From the NCBI RefSeq assembly GCF_040546025.1, contig NZ_JBEPNA010000012.1, positions 1 through 64,000 on the forward strand: a DNA stretch of 64,000 nt, written 5' to 3'. The stretch's first letter is position 1, and every line of letters starts with the position of its first letter. Of the stretch, positions 54,073 through 61,973 are shown piece by piece. Both the position numbers and the translations under genes were made by a program. The stretch is from Marisediminicola sp040546025. GTDB taxonomy: Bacteria > Actinomycetota > Actinomycetes > Actinomycetales > Microbacteriaceae. The notes under the pieces are model-generated. The model saw nothing but the letters and a program-made list of their open reading frames with translations, did no database searches and was not told the origin of the DNA.

Positions 54073-54414
54073 TTAGAAGGCGAGGGCCTGGGCGACCCTG
54101 CGAACCTCGGCCTTACGTCCGGCGCGCAGCGCCTCGATCGGGGACGTGCCGAGGCTGCCATCGATGCCCAGAAGCCAGCGCATGGCCTCGTCGTCGTCGA
54201 ACCCGCTGTCGGCGAGTAGCACGAGAGTGCCCTTCAGCTCGCTGAGCGGCTCGCCGTCGCGGATGAACGACGCAGGCACCTTCAGTACGCCATCGACCCG
54301 GATAGCGAGAATGGCGCGGTCTTCGATGAGGCGGCGCACTCGACTCACCCCGATGCCGAGCAGCTCAACGAGGTCGGGAACGGTCAGCCAACGGGTTTCA
54401 GGAACAGTACTCAC
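54073..54414 (-). CDS. Rv2175c family DNA-binding protein
   Basis: A 113-residue protein matching Rv2175c of M. tuberculosis: an N-terminal winged/helix-turn-helix segment (WLTVPDLVELLGIGVSRVRRLIEDRAILAI) with DNA-contacting basic residues, and a C-terminal domain (LSELKGTLVLLADSGFDDDEAMRWLL) typical of the family. Rv2175c is a substrate of the kinase PknL; a PknL-like kinase lies 1.8 kb away. It starts at GTG 54414 and is convergent with idsA. Its DNA targets are unknown; a palindrome sits in its upstream region. Confidence 0.88.
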   Translation of the reverse strand: MSTVPETRWLTVPDLVELLGIGVSRVRRLIEDRAILAIRVDGVLKVPASFIRDGEPLSELKGTLVLLADSGFDDDEAMRWLLGIDGSLGTSPIEALRAGRKAEVRRVAQALAF

Positions 54415-54454
54415 CGCTCAAGCCTGCCAGAGCGCGCGATCATGCGGGTACGAC

Positions 54455-54469
54455 CCGAATGTTTCGGGC
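54455..54469. other. Palindrome in the Rv2175c-LysM divergent gap
   Basis: A perfect inverted repeat, CCCGAA (54455-54460) and TTCGGG (54464-54469) around three bases, lies about 40 bases upstream of the Rv2175c-type gene. Position and symmetry suit an operator, possibly autoregulatory; this is inference. Confidence 0.4.
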
Positions 54470-54637
54470 ACATTAACCCAAACAACATCTGCAACTCTGA
54501 TTGACTTGAATGTGCTTCTGTGTCAGCTTTGAGACGCTGTTTACCGTCAGGGCGGGTGTCGGGCAGCACAGCTATCGGGCTGGATCAAGCGGGATCGTTC
54601 GGCCGGGACACGGCCGCGAACACAATGGGGATCAGTA

Positions 54638-56161
54638 ATGACCAACGCATCACAGAACGAGGCTTCGCGTCCATCGCGCAGGCAGCGCGGGCCGATCAAG
54701 GCCTCAATGATCAGGAAGGGCCTGTTCAACACGATTCCCATCGTGCTTGCCGGCTCGATGGCGATGAGCATGAACTTCCCTGCCCCCGCCGCATCCGTCG
54801 AGGCGAAGCGACCCGGCGGAGACCGCACCACCCCGAGCGAGCTGGGCAAGAACATCCGCGAGGCCCTCGCGGCCGCACACACCGCCTCCCTTGCGGAGGC
54901 CACGAGTGCCGGGGTCGTCACTACCGCCGCCGCACCGGCCAGTTACACGGTCGTCGCCGGCGACTCGATCAGCGGCATCGCGGGACGCTTCGGCATCGCG
55001 ACAGCATCGGTGCTTGCGCTGAACGGCCTCGGCTGGAAGTCGGTCATCTTCCCCGGCCAGGTGATCAAGCTCACCGGCGCCACGGTGACTCCCATCAAGA
55101 CACCAACAGCATCGACGGCGAACCCTGGCCGCTACAAGGTCGTCGCGGGCGACACCATCAGCAAGATCGCCGCGAAGCACGGCGTGAGCACCCAAGCGGT
55201 GCTCACCGCGAACGGCCTCGGCTGGTCGAGCCTCATCTACGCCGGCAGCACCCTCGCGATCCCGGGAGCATCCGCCCCCGCCGCCGTGAAAGAGGCGCCG
55301 ATTGCACCAGTGGCTGCCGTGACGCCCGCCGCACCGACCCAGACTCCCGCTCCGCCGAAGTCGGGCACCCACGTCATCAAGGCCGGCGACACCATCGGCA
55401 TGGTTGCAGCGAAGTACGGCGTGAGCACGCAGGCCATGCTGGCGGCGAACGGCCTCGGCTGGTCGAGCGTGATCTACCCCGGGCGCGTCCTGTCGATTCC
55501 GGGCAGCTCCGCTCCCACCGCCTTGGCAGAGGTGCCAATTGTTCCCGCGGTTTCGATCACCACGATCGCCGCAAACCCCGCCACGCACGTGATTGCGTCC
55601 GGCGAGACGCTCGCGAGCATCGCGAAGAAATACTCGGTAACCATCCAGGGCATCCTCAATGCGAACGGCCTCACCTGGTCCAGCATCATCTACGGGGGGC
55701 GCAGCCTCGTGATACCGGCACCGGCACCCGCACCCACCGGAACGCGGGTCACCCCGCTCGATGCGCCAATGACCGAGAACGCGGAGCTCATCATCGGCGT
55801 GGGCACGTCGCTCGGCGTGAGCGATTACGGCATCGTGATCGCCCTCGCCACCGCCATGCAGGAGTCGAGCCTGCGCAACCTCAATTACGGTGACCGCGAC
55901 TCGCTCGGCCTCTTCCAGCAGCGCCCGAGCACCGGGTGGGGTACCCCAGCCCAGGTCACCGACCGGGTGCACTCCACGAAGCTCTTCTTCGGCGGCCCCA
56001 CCGCTCCGAACCGCGGCATCACCCGCGGCCTGCTCGACATCCCCGGATGGCAGTCGATGACGGTCACCCAGGCGGCACAGGCGGTGCAGATCTCCGGGCA
56101 CCCGGATGCCTACGCCAAGTGGGAAGTGTCGGCCTGGGCCTGGCTCGACCAACTCCGCTGA
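54638..56161 (+). CDS. Secreted four-LysM protein with lysozyme-like C-terminal domain
   Basis: A 507-residue envelope protein. A basic N-terminus and a hydrophobic stretch (about residues 29-50, IPIVLAGSMAMSMNFP) act as a signal or anchor. Four LysM peptidoglycan-binding repeats follow, beginning YTVVAGDSI (about 104), YKVVAGDTI (about 166), HVIKAGDTI (about 245) and HVIASGETL (about 325), joined by Ala/Pro linkers. The last 135 residues hold IALATAMQESSLRNLNYGDRDSLGLFQQ, a lysozyme/transglycosylase-like block whose Glu in MQES is the likely catalytic acid. It probably cuts or remodels the wall. It sits between an Rv2175c gene and a PASTA kinase, which suggests co-function in wall control. 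Confidence 0.85.
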   Translation: MTNASQNEASRPSRRQRGPIKASMIRKGLFNTIPIVLAGSMAMSMNFPAPAASVEAKRPGGDRTTPSELGKNIREALAAAHTASLAEATSAGVVTTAAAPASYTVVAGDSISGIAGRFGIATASVLALNGLGWKSVIFPGQVIKLTGATVTPIKTPTASTANPGRYKVVAGDTISKIAAKHGVSTQAVLTANGLGWSSLIYAGSTLAIPGASAPAAVKEAPIAPVAAVTPAAPTQTPAPPKSGTHVIKAGDTIGMVAAKYGVSTQAMLAANGLGWSSVIYPGRVLSIPGSSAPTALAEVPIVPAVSITTIAANPATHVIASGETLASIAKKYSVTIQGILNANGLTWSSIIYGGRSLVIPAPAPAPTGTRVTPLDAPMTENAELIIGVGTSLGVSDYGIVIALATAMQESSLRNLNYGDRDSLGLFQQRPSTGWGTPAQVTDRVHSTKLFFGGPTAPNRGITRGLLDIPGWQSMTVTQAAQAVQISGHPDAYAKWEVSAWAWLDQLR

Positions 56162-56208
56162 GACGCGACTTCGCGGTGTTTTGGCCGCTTGATCGGCCCC
56201 GTCGTGCC

Positions 56209-56214
56209 TAGACT
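56209..56214 (+). promoter_or_regulatory. Probable -10 box of the PASTA kinase gene (leaderless)
   Basis: TAGACT ends seven positions before GTG 56221, placing the predicted transcription start on the start codon. No ribosome site is visible. Confidence 0.55.
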
Positions 56215-56220
56215 CGATCA

Positions 56221-58146
56221 GTGACCACGAACAGCACCGACCCGATGATCGGCCGTCTGGTCGACGGCCGATACCAGGTGCGTTCGCGGATCGCGCGGGG
56301 CGGTATGGCCACGGTCTACCTCGCCACCGACCTCCGGCTCGAGCGCCGCGTGGCGATCAAGGTCATGCACGGCCACCTCGCCGACGACAGCCAGTACCGG
56401 GCCAGGTTCATCCAGGAGGCGCGGTCGGCGGCCCGCCTCGCGCATCCGAACGTCGTCAACGTCTACGACCAAGGGCAGGATGCCGACACCGCCTACCTCG
56501 TGATGGAGTACCTGCCGGGGATCACCCTGCGTGACCTGCTCGACGAGCACCACATTCTCACGACCGACCAGGCCTTCGACATCATGGAGGCGGTGCTGTC
56601 CGGGCTGGCGGCCGCCCACAAGAGCGGAATCGTGCACCGCGACCTCAAGCCAGAGAACGTGCTGCTCGCCGACGACGGGCGCATCAAAATCGGTGATTTC
56701 GGCCTCGCTCGCGCCGCAAGCGCGAACACTGCAACCGGCAACGCCCTGCTCGGCACGATCGCCTACCTCTCCCCCGAGCTCGTGACACGCGGCATCGCCG
56801 ACACTCGCAGCGACATCTACGCGGTCGGCATCATGCTCTACGAGATGCTCGCCGGCGAGCAGCCGTTCAAGGGCGAGCAGGCCTTCCAGATCGCGCACCA
56901 GCACGCGAACGGCACCGTGCCGACTCCGAGTTCGACGAACCCCAACGTGCCTGCCGAGCTGGATGAACTCGTTCTGTGGGCGACCGCGCGTGACCCCGAC
57001 CAGCGTCCGCGAGACGCGAAGACCATGCTCGACCAGCTTGTCGAGACGCAGGAGGGCCTGGCATCCGCGGCGCCAGCGACATCCGCCCAGCGCACGATTG
57101 TGCTGCCGTCGGCGATGGCCGAGAAGAGCGCAACCGGATCGAACGACAAGACGCAGGTGATCACGCCGCAGGGTCGCCACCGCACCGGGCCGGTCGTCGT
57201 GGACAACCAGAGCGCTCTGCAGGCCAAGGCCGGTCGGCGCAAGGCCAGGGGCTTCTGGCTCTTCGCCCTCGTGATACTGCTCGCATCCCTCGCGGGGGCG
57301 ACGGGCTGGTACTTCAACGCCGGCCCGGGAGCCCTCGTGTCGGTACCCGAGGTCGCGGGGCAGGACCTCGCCACCGCGACCGCCGCCCTCACCGCCGCCG
57401 AGCTCGTTGTGGCGCAGGCGCCGGAGGAGGTCTTCGATCCCGTGGTGGCGGTCGGCACGGTCGTCGGCACCGACCCGGCGGTCGGTCAATCGGTCGCGAT
57501 CCAGTCGACGGTCACGATCCTCACGTCGAAGGGTCCGCAGCCGCTGCCGTTCCCGGCCCTCGCCGGCGTGCCAGAATCTGACGCGCTCGCCCTCATCGAG
57601 GACTCCGGGTTTACCCCGGGAGACGTGCGCTACGAATTCAACGCCGACGTGGCCGACACCCTCGTGCTGCGCGCGATCGGAGCAGGCGATGCCGACATCA
57701 CCGCGGCCCCGGAATACGGCGAACTGCAGCCGGTGGCGCTCGTGGTCTCACGCGGCGCAGTGCCGAATGTCTCTGGCACGACCGTCGAGGAGGCGAGGGC
57801 GACGCTCGAGGGAGTCGGATTGTCGGCCGAACGCGGCATCTTGGACTACAGCGACAGCGTTTCGAAGGACTCGGTCATCGCCGCAGTGCCCCGCTCCGAG
57901 GTCGTCGTGCCTGGCGACACCCTCGACCTCACCATCTCCCTCGGCCCGAAGCCGGTCCCGGTTCCGGATGTCGTCGGGCAGAGCTGGGCAGACGCGAAAC
58001 AGGCACTGCTCGACGCCGGTTTCGAACTGGACTACAACAGGACGGCAGACATCGCCCCCGGCGCGTTCACGGTGACAAGCACCAACCCGGCGGCCGGAGC
58101 GAAGGTCACGAAGGGCTCCACAATCCGGGTGCAGCTGACCTTTTAG
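56221..58146 (+). CDS. pknL: PASTA-domain Ser/Thr protein kinase (PknL/PknB type)
   Basis: Membrane kinase that senses peptidoglycan or lipid II outside and phosphorylates division and wall proteins inside. 641 residues: a kinase domain (about 17-275) with the glycine loop IARGGMATVYLA, Lys47 in VAIKVM, HRDLKPEN (His139-Asp141), DFGLAR (159-164) and the GTIAYLSPE activation segment; a linker; one membrane helix (about 344-365); and four PASTA repeats (about 372-440, 442-515, 516-580 and 581-641). The Rv2175c neighbour supports a PknL assignment over PknB, whose usual pbpA/rodA operon is absent. GTG 56221 is probably leaderless. Confidence 0.92.
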   Translation: MTTNSTDPMIGRLVDGRYQVRSRIARGGMATVYLATDLRLERRVAIKVMHGHLADDSQYRARFIQEARSAARLAHPNVVNVYDQGQDADTAYLVMEYLPGITLRDLLDEHHILTTDQAFDIMEAVLSGLAAAHKSGIVHRDLKPENVLLADDGRIKIGDFGLARAASANTATGNALLGTIAYLSPELVTRGIADTRSDIYAVGIMLYEMLAGEQPFKGEQAFQIAHQHANGTVPTPSSTNPNVPAELDELVLWATARDPDQRPRDAKTMLDQLVETQEGLASAAPATSAQRTIVLPSAMAEKSATGSNDKTQVITPQGRHRTGPVVVDNQSALQAKAGRRKARGFWLFALVILLASLAGATGWYFNAGPGALVSVPEVAGQDLATATAALTAAELVVAQAPEEVFDPVVAVGTVVGTDPAVGQSVAIQSTVTILTSKGPQPLPFPALAGVPESDALALIEDSGFTPGDVRYEFNADVADTLVLRAIGAGDADITAAPEYGELQPVALVVSRGAVPNVSGTTVEEARATLEGVGLSAERGILDYSDSVSKDSVIAAVPRSEVVVPGDTLDLTISLGPKPVPVPDVVGQSWADAKQALLDAGFELDYNRTADIAPGAFTVTSTNPAAGAKVTKGSTIRVQLTF

Positions 58147-58203
58147 CATCCCACCCGGGAGGGACGTCGGTCAGGGATGCCGAGTCGCCCGCACACGTCG
58201 CCC

Positions 58204-58249
58204 CCACCGCCTCAGAAGCAACACAAGTCGGCAACTCGCGCCAATCCGG
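58204..58249. repeat. Imperfect 46-bp direct repeat, copy 1
   Basis: Aligns without gaps to 58568-58613, with about 36 of 46 positions identical by eye. The two copies lie 364 bp apart and frame most of the intergenic region. No transposase or target duplication was recognised. Confidence 0.55.
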
Positions 58250-58300
58250 TCCGGTGTGCCCGCCAACTCATAGCGCTGCACGGCTCACCGCTCACGTCTA

Positions 58301-58328
58301 ACCGCTCACCGCTCACCGCTCACCGCTA
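58301..58328. repeat. Tandem 7-bp repeat, four units
   Basis: Four consecutive copies of ACCGCTC, the last ending in A, run from 58301 to 58328. A degenerate extension of the same motif lies just upstream near 58283-58295. It is non-coding and could vary in copy number. Confidence 0.85.
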
Positions 58329-58567
58329 ACGCAGGACATTGGGCGACGCACCGCGTCAGCGCGCCAGTCAGCCCGGCGTGGTGCAGAATCTCCTGCGTTA
58401 CGTCTCGCCGCCCGCGTCCGCGCCGCCGGCCGCACCCTCAGCGCTGCAATCGACAATCCTGCGCGGCGCAGAATGGGCACTAACCACACACATCGGTCGG
58501 GCCCCGGGTCACTCGCGAACTGAGCTCCCCCAGCCGACAGGCCGCGAGCTGCCCACAAAGTGCCCCT

Positions 58568-58613
58568 CCACCGCGCGGGAGGCAACATAAGTGGGCGACT
58601 CGCGGCGATCGGG
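58568..58613. repeat. Imperfect 46-bp direct repeat, copy 2
   Basis: Second copy of the element at 58204-58249, ending 10 bases before the stop codon of the leftward DAHP synthase gene. Confidence 0.55.
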
Positions 58614-58622
58614 CGAGGGGCG

Positions 58623-60008
58623 TCAGCGCGCCACGTTCGCCGCGCCGAGCTCCTCGGCCACGAGGAACGCGAGTTCGAGCGACTGCATGTGGTTCAGGCG
58701 AGGGTCGCACAGCGATTCGTAGCGGGTGGCAAGGGTGGCCTCGTCGATTTGCTCGGAGCCGCCGAGGCACTCCGTCACGTCATCGCCCGTGAGCTCGATG
58801 TGAATACCGCCGGGGTGCGTTCCCGCGACCCGGTGCGACTCGAAGAAGCCCTTGACCTCGTCGACCACATCATCGAACCGCCGGGTCTTGTACCCGGTCG
58901 GCGTGGTCATGCCGTTGCCGTGCATCGGGTCGGAGACCCAGAGCGGGGTCGCGTCGAAGCTCTTGATCGCCTCGAGCAGCGGCGGCAGGGCATCCCGCAC
59001 CTTGCCGGCACCCATCCTGGCGATGAAGGTCAGGCGGCCCGGCTCGCGGTCGGGGTCGAGCTTGTCGATGAGGCGTTCCATGTCGTCCGGGGAGGTCGAC
59101 GGGCCGAGCTTCACACCGATCGGGTTGCGCACGCGGGAGAAGTAGTCGACGTGGGCGCCGTCGAGGTCGCGGGTGCGCTCGCCGATCCAGAGAAAGTGCG
59201 CCGACGTGTTCACGGGCTCTCCCGTGCGGGAGTCGATACGCGTCATCGGACGCTCGTAGTCCATCAGCAGGCCCTCGTGCGCGGTGAAGAACTCGACCCG
59301 CTTGAGCTCATCGAAGTCGGCCCCCGCCGCCTCCATGAACTTGATGGCGCGGTCGATGTCGCGGGCCATCAGCTCGTACCGGGCGTTCGCAGGGTTGCGG
59401 GCGAAGCCCTGGTTCCAACTGTGCACCTGGCGCAGGTCCGCGAAGCCGCCCTGCGTGAACGCGCGCACGAGATTCAGCGTCGATGCCGCCGTGTGGTAGC
59501 CCTTCACGAGTCGGCGCGGGTCGGCCTGTCGGGACTCCGGCGTGAAGTCGTAGCCGTTGACGATATCGCCGCGGTAGGCGGGAAGGGTCACGTCGCCGCG
59601 AGTCTCGTTGTTGCTTGACCGGGGCTTGGCGAACTGGCCGGCCATGCGGCCCATCTTGATGACCGGCGTGGATGCTCCGTAGGTCAGCACGACCGCCATC
59701 TGCAGGATCGTCTTGACCCGGTTGCGGATCTGCTCCGCCGTGGCACCCGCGAAGGTCTCGGCACAGTCGCCGCCCTGCAGCACGAACGCCTTGCCCGAAG
59801 CGGCGCTCGCGAGCCGGGCGCGGAGAATGTCGACCTCGCCGGCGAAGACGAGGGGAGGCAGGGTCGCGATTTCGGCGGATGCTGCGCCGACGGCGTCGGC
59901 GTCGGGCCATTCCGGCTGCTGCTTGATGGGAAGGGTCCGCCAGTAGTCGAGGCCGGCCACCACGGTGGGGTCAGGGAGAACGACTGTATCTTCGGTCGGA
60001 TGAACCAC
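58623..60008 (-). CDS. aroG: Class II 3-deoxy-7-phosphoheptulonate (DAHP) synthase
   Basis: First step of the shikimate pathway, joining phosphoenolpyruvate and erythrose 4-phosphate. The 461-residue protein belongs to the plant-like class II family of actinobacteria (M. tuberculosis AroG): LDYWRTLPIKQQPEWPD, FVLQGGDCAETF with the metal Cys, MGRMAGQFAKPRS, RGDIVNGYDF, FFTAHEGLLMDYE, VSDPMHGNGM with the metal His, and HPGGIHIELTGDDVTECLGG. GTG 60008 follows GAGGA. It lies 78 bases after plsC in the same direction. Confidence 0.96.
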   Translation of the reverse strand: MVHPTEDTVVLPDPTVVAGLDYWRTLPIKQQPEWPDADAVGAASAEIATLPPLVFAGEVDILRARLASAASGKAFVLQGGDCAETFAGATAEQIRNRVKTILQMAVVLTYGASTPVIKMGRMAGQFAKPRSSNNETRGDVTLPAYRGDIVNGYDFTPESRQADPRRLVKGYHTAASTLNLVRAFTQGGFADLRQVHSWNQGFARNPANARYELMARDIDRAIKFMEAAGADFDELKRVEFFTAHEGLLMDYERPMTRIDSRTGEPVNTSAHFLWIGERTRDLDGAHVDYFSRVRNPIGVKLGPSTSPDDMERLIDKLDPDREPGRLTFIARMGAGKVRDALPPLLEAIKSFDATPLWVSDPMHGNGMTTPTGYKTRRFDDVVDEVKGFFESHRVAGTHPGGIHIELTGDDVTECLGGSEQIDEATLATRYESLCDPRLNHMQSLELAFLVAEELGAANVAR

Positions 60009-60086
60009 GTGAATTCCTCATTGCTGCTGTGAACGCGAGGTGACTTACCCGCGAGAATGCCGGAGCACCCCGTCTACCTTATTCGC

Positions 60087-60776
60087 TCAGCGGGAGAGCG
60101 AGGCGCGCTTCTCCTTGACCGACGTCGCGTACACGTCGAGATACTCCTGGCCGCTCAGCCGCGACAGCTCGTACATGATCTCGTCGGTGATGGAACGCAG
60201 GATGAAGCGGTCGCCCTCCATACCGTGGAAGCGCGAGAAGTCGAGCGGCTCTCCGATGACCATGCCGATCCGGCGCACCTTAGGCAGTCGCTTGCCGATC
60301 GGCATGACCTTCTCGGTGTCGATCATCGCCACGGGGATGACGGGCACGTTGCCCTCGAGGATCATCCGCGCGACGCCCGTCCGGCCCCGGTACAGCTTGG
60401 CGTCGGGGCTTCTCGTGCCCTCGGGGTAGATGCCCAGCACTTCGCCCCGCTCGAGCACGCCGAGTCCGGTCTGAAGCGATGCCTCGGATGCCTTGCCTCC
60501 GGAGCGGTCGATGGGCAGCATCCCCGCCGACTTCATGAACGTCTTGGTGATCCAGCCCTTGACGCCTGTGCCGGTGTAGTAGTCGCTCTTCGCGAGGAAG
60601 CTCACCTGACGGTCGATGAGAAGCGGGAGGAACACCGAGTCGATGAACGACAGGTGGTTGCTCGCGAGGATGACACCGCCCGTCTTCGGGATGTGCTCGT
60701 GACCGGTGACCCACGGTCGGAACGCGGTGCGCAGGATCGGACCGACGATCAGGTTCTTCATGAACCAGTAGAACAT
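60087..60776 (-). CDS. plsC: 1-acyl-sn-glycerol-3-phosphate acyltransferase (PlsC family)
   Basis: Acylates lysophosphatidic acid to phosphatidic acid at the membrane. The 229-residue protein has the acyltransferase motifs NHLSFID (H-x4-D catalytic pair), GGKASEASL region before GIYPEGTRSPD (the E-G-T-R glycerol phosphate block), and VIPVAMID. One N-terminal hydrophobic stretch may contact the membrane. It lies upstream of the DAHP synthase gene on the same strand and 81 bases after glk. Confidence 0.92.
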   Translation of the reverse strand: MFYWFMKNLIVGPILRTAFRPWVTGHEHIPKTGGVILASNHLSFIDSVFLPLLIDRQVSFLAKSDYYTGTGVKGWITKTFMKSAGMLPIDRSGGKASEASLQTGLGVLERGEVLGIYPEGTRSPDAKLYRGRTGVARMILEGNVPVIPVAMIDTEKVMPIGKRLPKVRRIGMVIGEPLDFSRFHGMEGDRFILRSITDEIMYELSRLSGQEYLDVYATSVKEKRASLSR

Positions 60777-60825
60777 TCGACCTGCCTTCGTTGGACCGTG
60801 CCAGCATAACCCGCGCCACGGGGCC

Positions 60826-60844
60826 GGGCGCCCCTCTGGCGCCC
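60826..60844 (-). terminator. Possible terminator after glk
   Basis: A perfect 7-bp GC stem (60826-60832 with 60838-60844) and 5-base loop lie 13 bases after the glk stop on the minus strand. No T run follows, so it is a moderate candidate. Confidence 0.5.
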
Positions 60845-60857
60845 CACTCGCCCCGGC

Positions 60858-61811
60858 TCAGCGCAAGCCGAGGTGGACGCGCGCCAGGTCGGCCGCGCCG
60901 ACGACGCCGGCATCGTTCACGAGTTCGGCGATCACGAACTCCGGTTCCGGGTGGTAGCCGCGGGCCGGAAGGTGCGCGAGGTACGCCTCGCGCACCGGGT
61001 CCAGAAGCAGGTCGCCGGCAACTGCCACTCCGCCGCCGAACACGAACAACTGCGGATCGAGCACAGCGCTGAGCGAGGCGCAGGCCTGGCCGAGCCAGTG
61101 CCCGAGCTCGCGCAGAGCAGCGAGTGCACCGGGATCGTTGTCGACAAGAAGAGCGCTGATGTCGTGACCGGTCAGCGTCCCCTTCTGATCGCGCGCGCGC
61201 GCGAGCGCCTGCCCGATCCCCCCGACGTCGGCGATGGCATTGGCCATGCGGAGCAGGGCGCGCCCGGAGCCATACTGCTCGATGCATCCCCGCGCCCCGC
61301 AACCGCAGGGCAGCCCATCCGGGACGACCCGCATGTGGCCGAGTTCCGCGCCGGCGCCGAAGCCTCCCCGGAACAACTGGTCGCGCGTGACGATGGCGCC
61401 GCCGACACCCGTTCCGATCGTCAGCATCGTCATGTCGCTGACCAGGCGACCCGCTCCGAAGCGGAACTCGGCCCACCCCGCTGCGTTGGCATCATTGTCG
61501 ATCGTGATGTCGAGATCGAGGCGTTCGACGAGCCGGTCCCGCAACGGCTCGCCGCGCCACGGGATGTTGGGGGTGTAGTACACAATCGACTGCGCGGCGT
61601 CGATGAACCCCGGCGCGGCAACACCCGCGGCGCCGATGTCGCGACCGGCGGCGAGCGATTCGATCATGGCGACGACGGCGTCGACGATGGCATCGGAGTC
61701 CCCCGCCTCGGTCGCGACGCGCTCCTCCGCGACGATCTCGCCGAGTTCGGTCACCACGGCGCCCGCGATCTTCGTTCCGCCGATGTCAATCCCGATCGCG
61801 TCCACGCGCAT
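60858..61811 (-). CDS. glk: ROK family glucokinase
   Basis: Phosphorylates glucose to glucose 6-phosphate. The 317-residue protein has the ATP loop AIGIDIGGTKIAGAVV, the sugar-binding NDANAAGWAEF with the catalytic Asp, TIGTGVGGAIV, and the ROK zinc motif CGCGARGCIEQYGSG preceded by HMRV. Other ROK sugar kinases cannot be ruled out, but glucokinase is the usual call for this length and motif set in actinobacteria. ATG 61811 has AGAGGTG upstream. The frame is open for a further 650 codons upstream, but only as antisense of the acyl-CoA synthetase gene. Confidence 0.9.
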   Translation of the reverse strand: MRVDAIGIDIGGTKIAGAVVTELGEIVAEERVATEAGDSDAIVDAVVAMIESLAAGRDIGAAGVAAPGFIDAAQSIVYYTPNIPWRGEPLRDRLVERLDLDITIDNDANAAGWAEFRFGAGRLVSDMTMLTIGTGVGGAIVTRDQLFRGGFGAGAELGHMRVVPDGLPCGCGARGCIEQYGSGRALLRMANAIADVGGIGQALARARDQKGTLTGHDISALLVDNDPGALAALRELGHWLGQACASLSAVLDPQLFVFGGGVAVAGDLLLDPVREAYLAHLPARGYHPEPEFVIAELVNDAGVVGAADLARVHLGLR

Positions 61812-61930
61812 CACCTCTCTTGAGCACTCCGGCTCGATTGCTGACCCTCCGCCTTGACCGGGGAGCGCCATCTCGAGTTTAGGGATGGGTGCGCCACGCA
61901 CCGAGACAACTGGCGGAATAATGCATCCGG

Positions 61931-61936
61931 TAGACT
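61931..61936 (+). promoter_or_regulatory. Probable -10 box of the acyl-CoA synthetase gene
   Basis: TAGACT would start transcription near 61943, giving a leader of about 31 bases with an AAAGGAG ribosome site before GTG 61974. Unlike idsA and pknL, this gene has a leader. Confidence 0.45.
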
Positions 61937-61973
61937 TATCGTCACTTGCCCCGTCGGTGCCAAAGGAGTTGCC

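Larger units (their letters stand above)
58147..58622. other. Intergenic region with decayed repeats
   Basis: 476 bases between two convergent genes. It starts with a long-loop inverted repeat (58146-58152 with 58174-58180) that might end the kinase transcript. It also holds a 7-bp tandem repeat and a 46-bp imperfect direct repeat described separately. No open frame here has a ribosome site or family motif, and no RNA gene was recognised. Confidence 0.6.

Noticed and set aside
54638..54640. Leaderless reading of the LysM gene from an upstream CACAAT box
   Set aside because: The distance to the ATG is too long for a leaderless start and a GGGGAT ribosome-like site lies between, so a normal leader is more likely.
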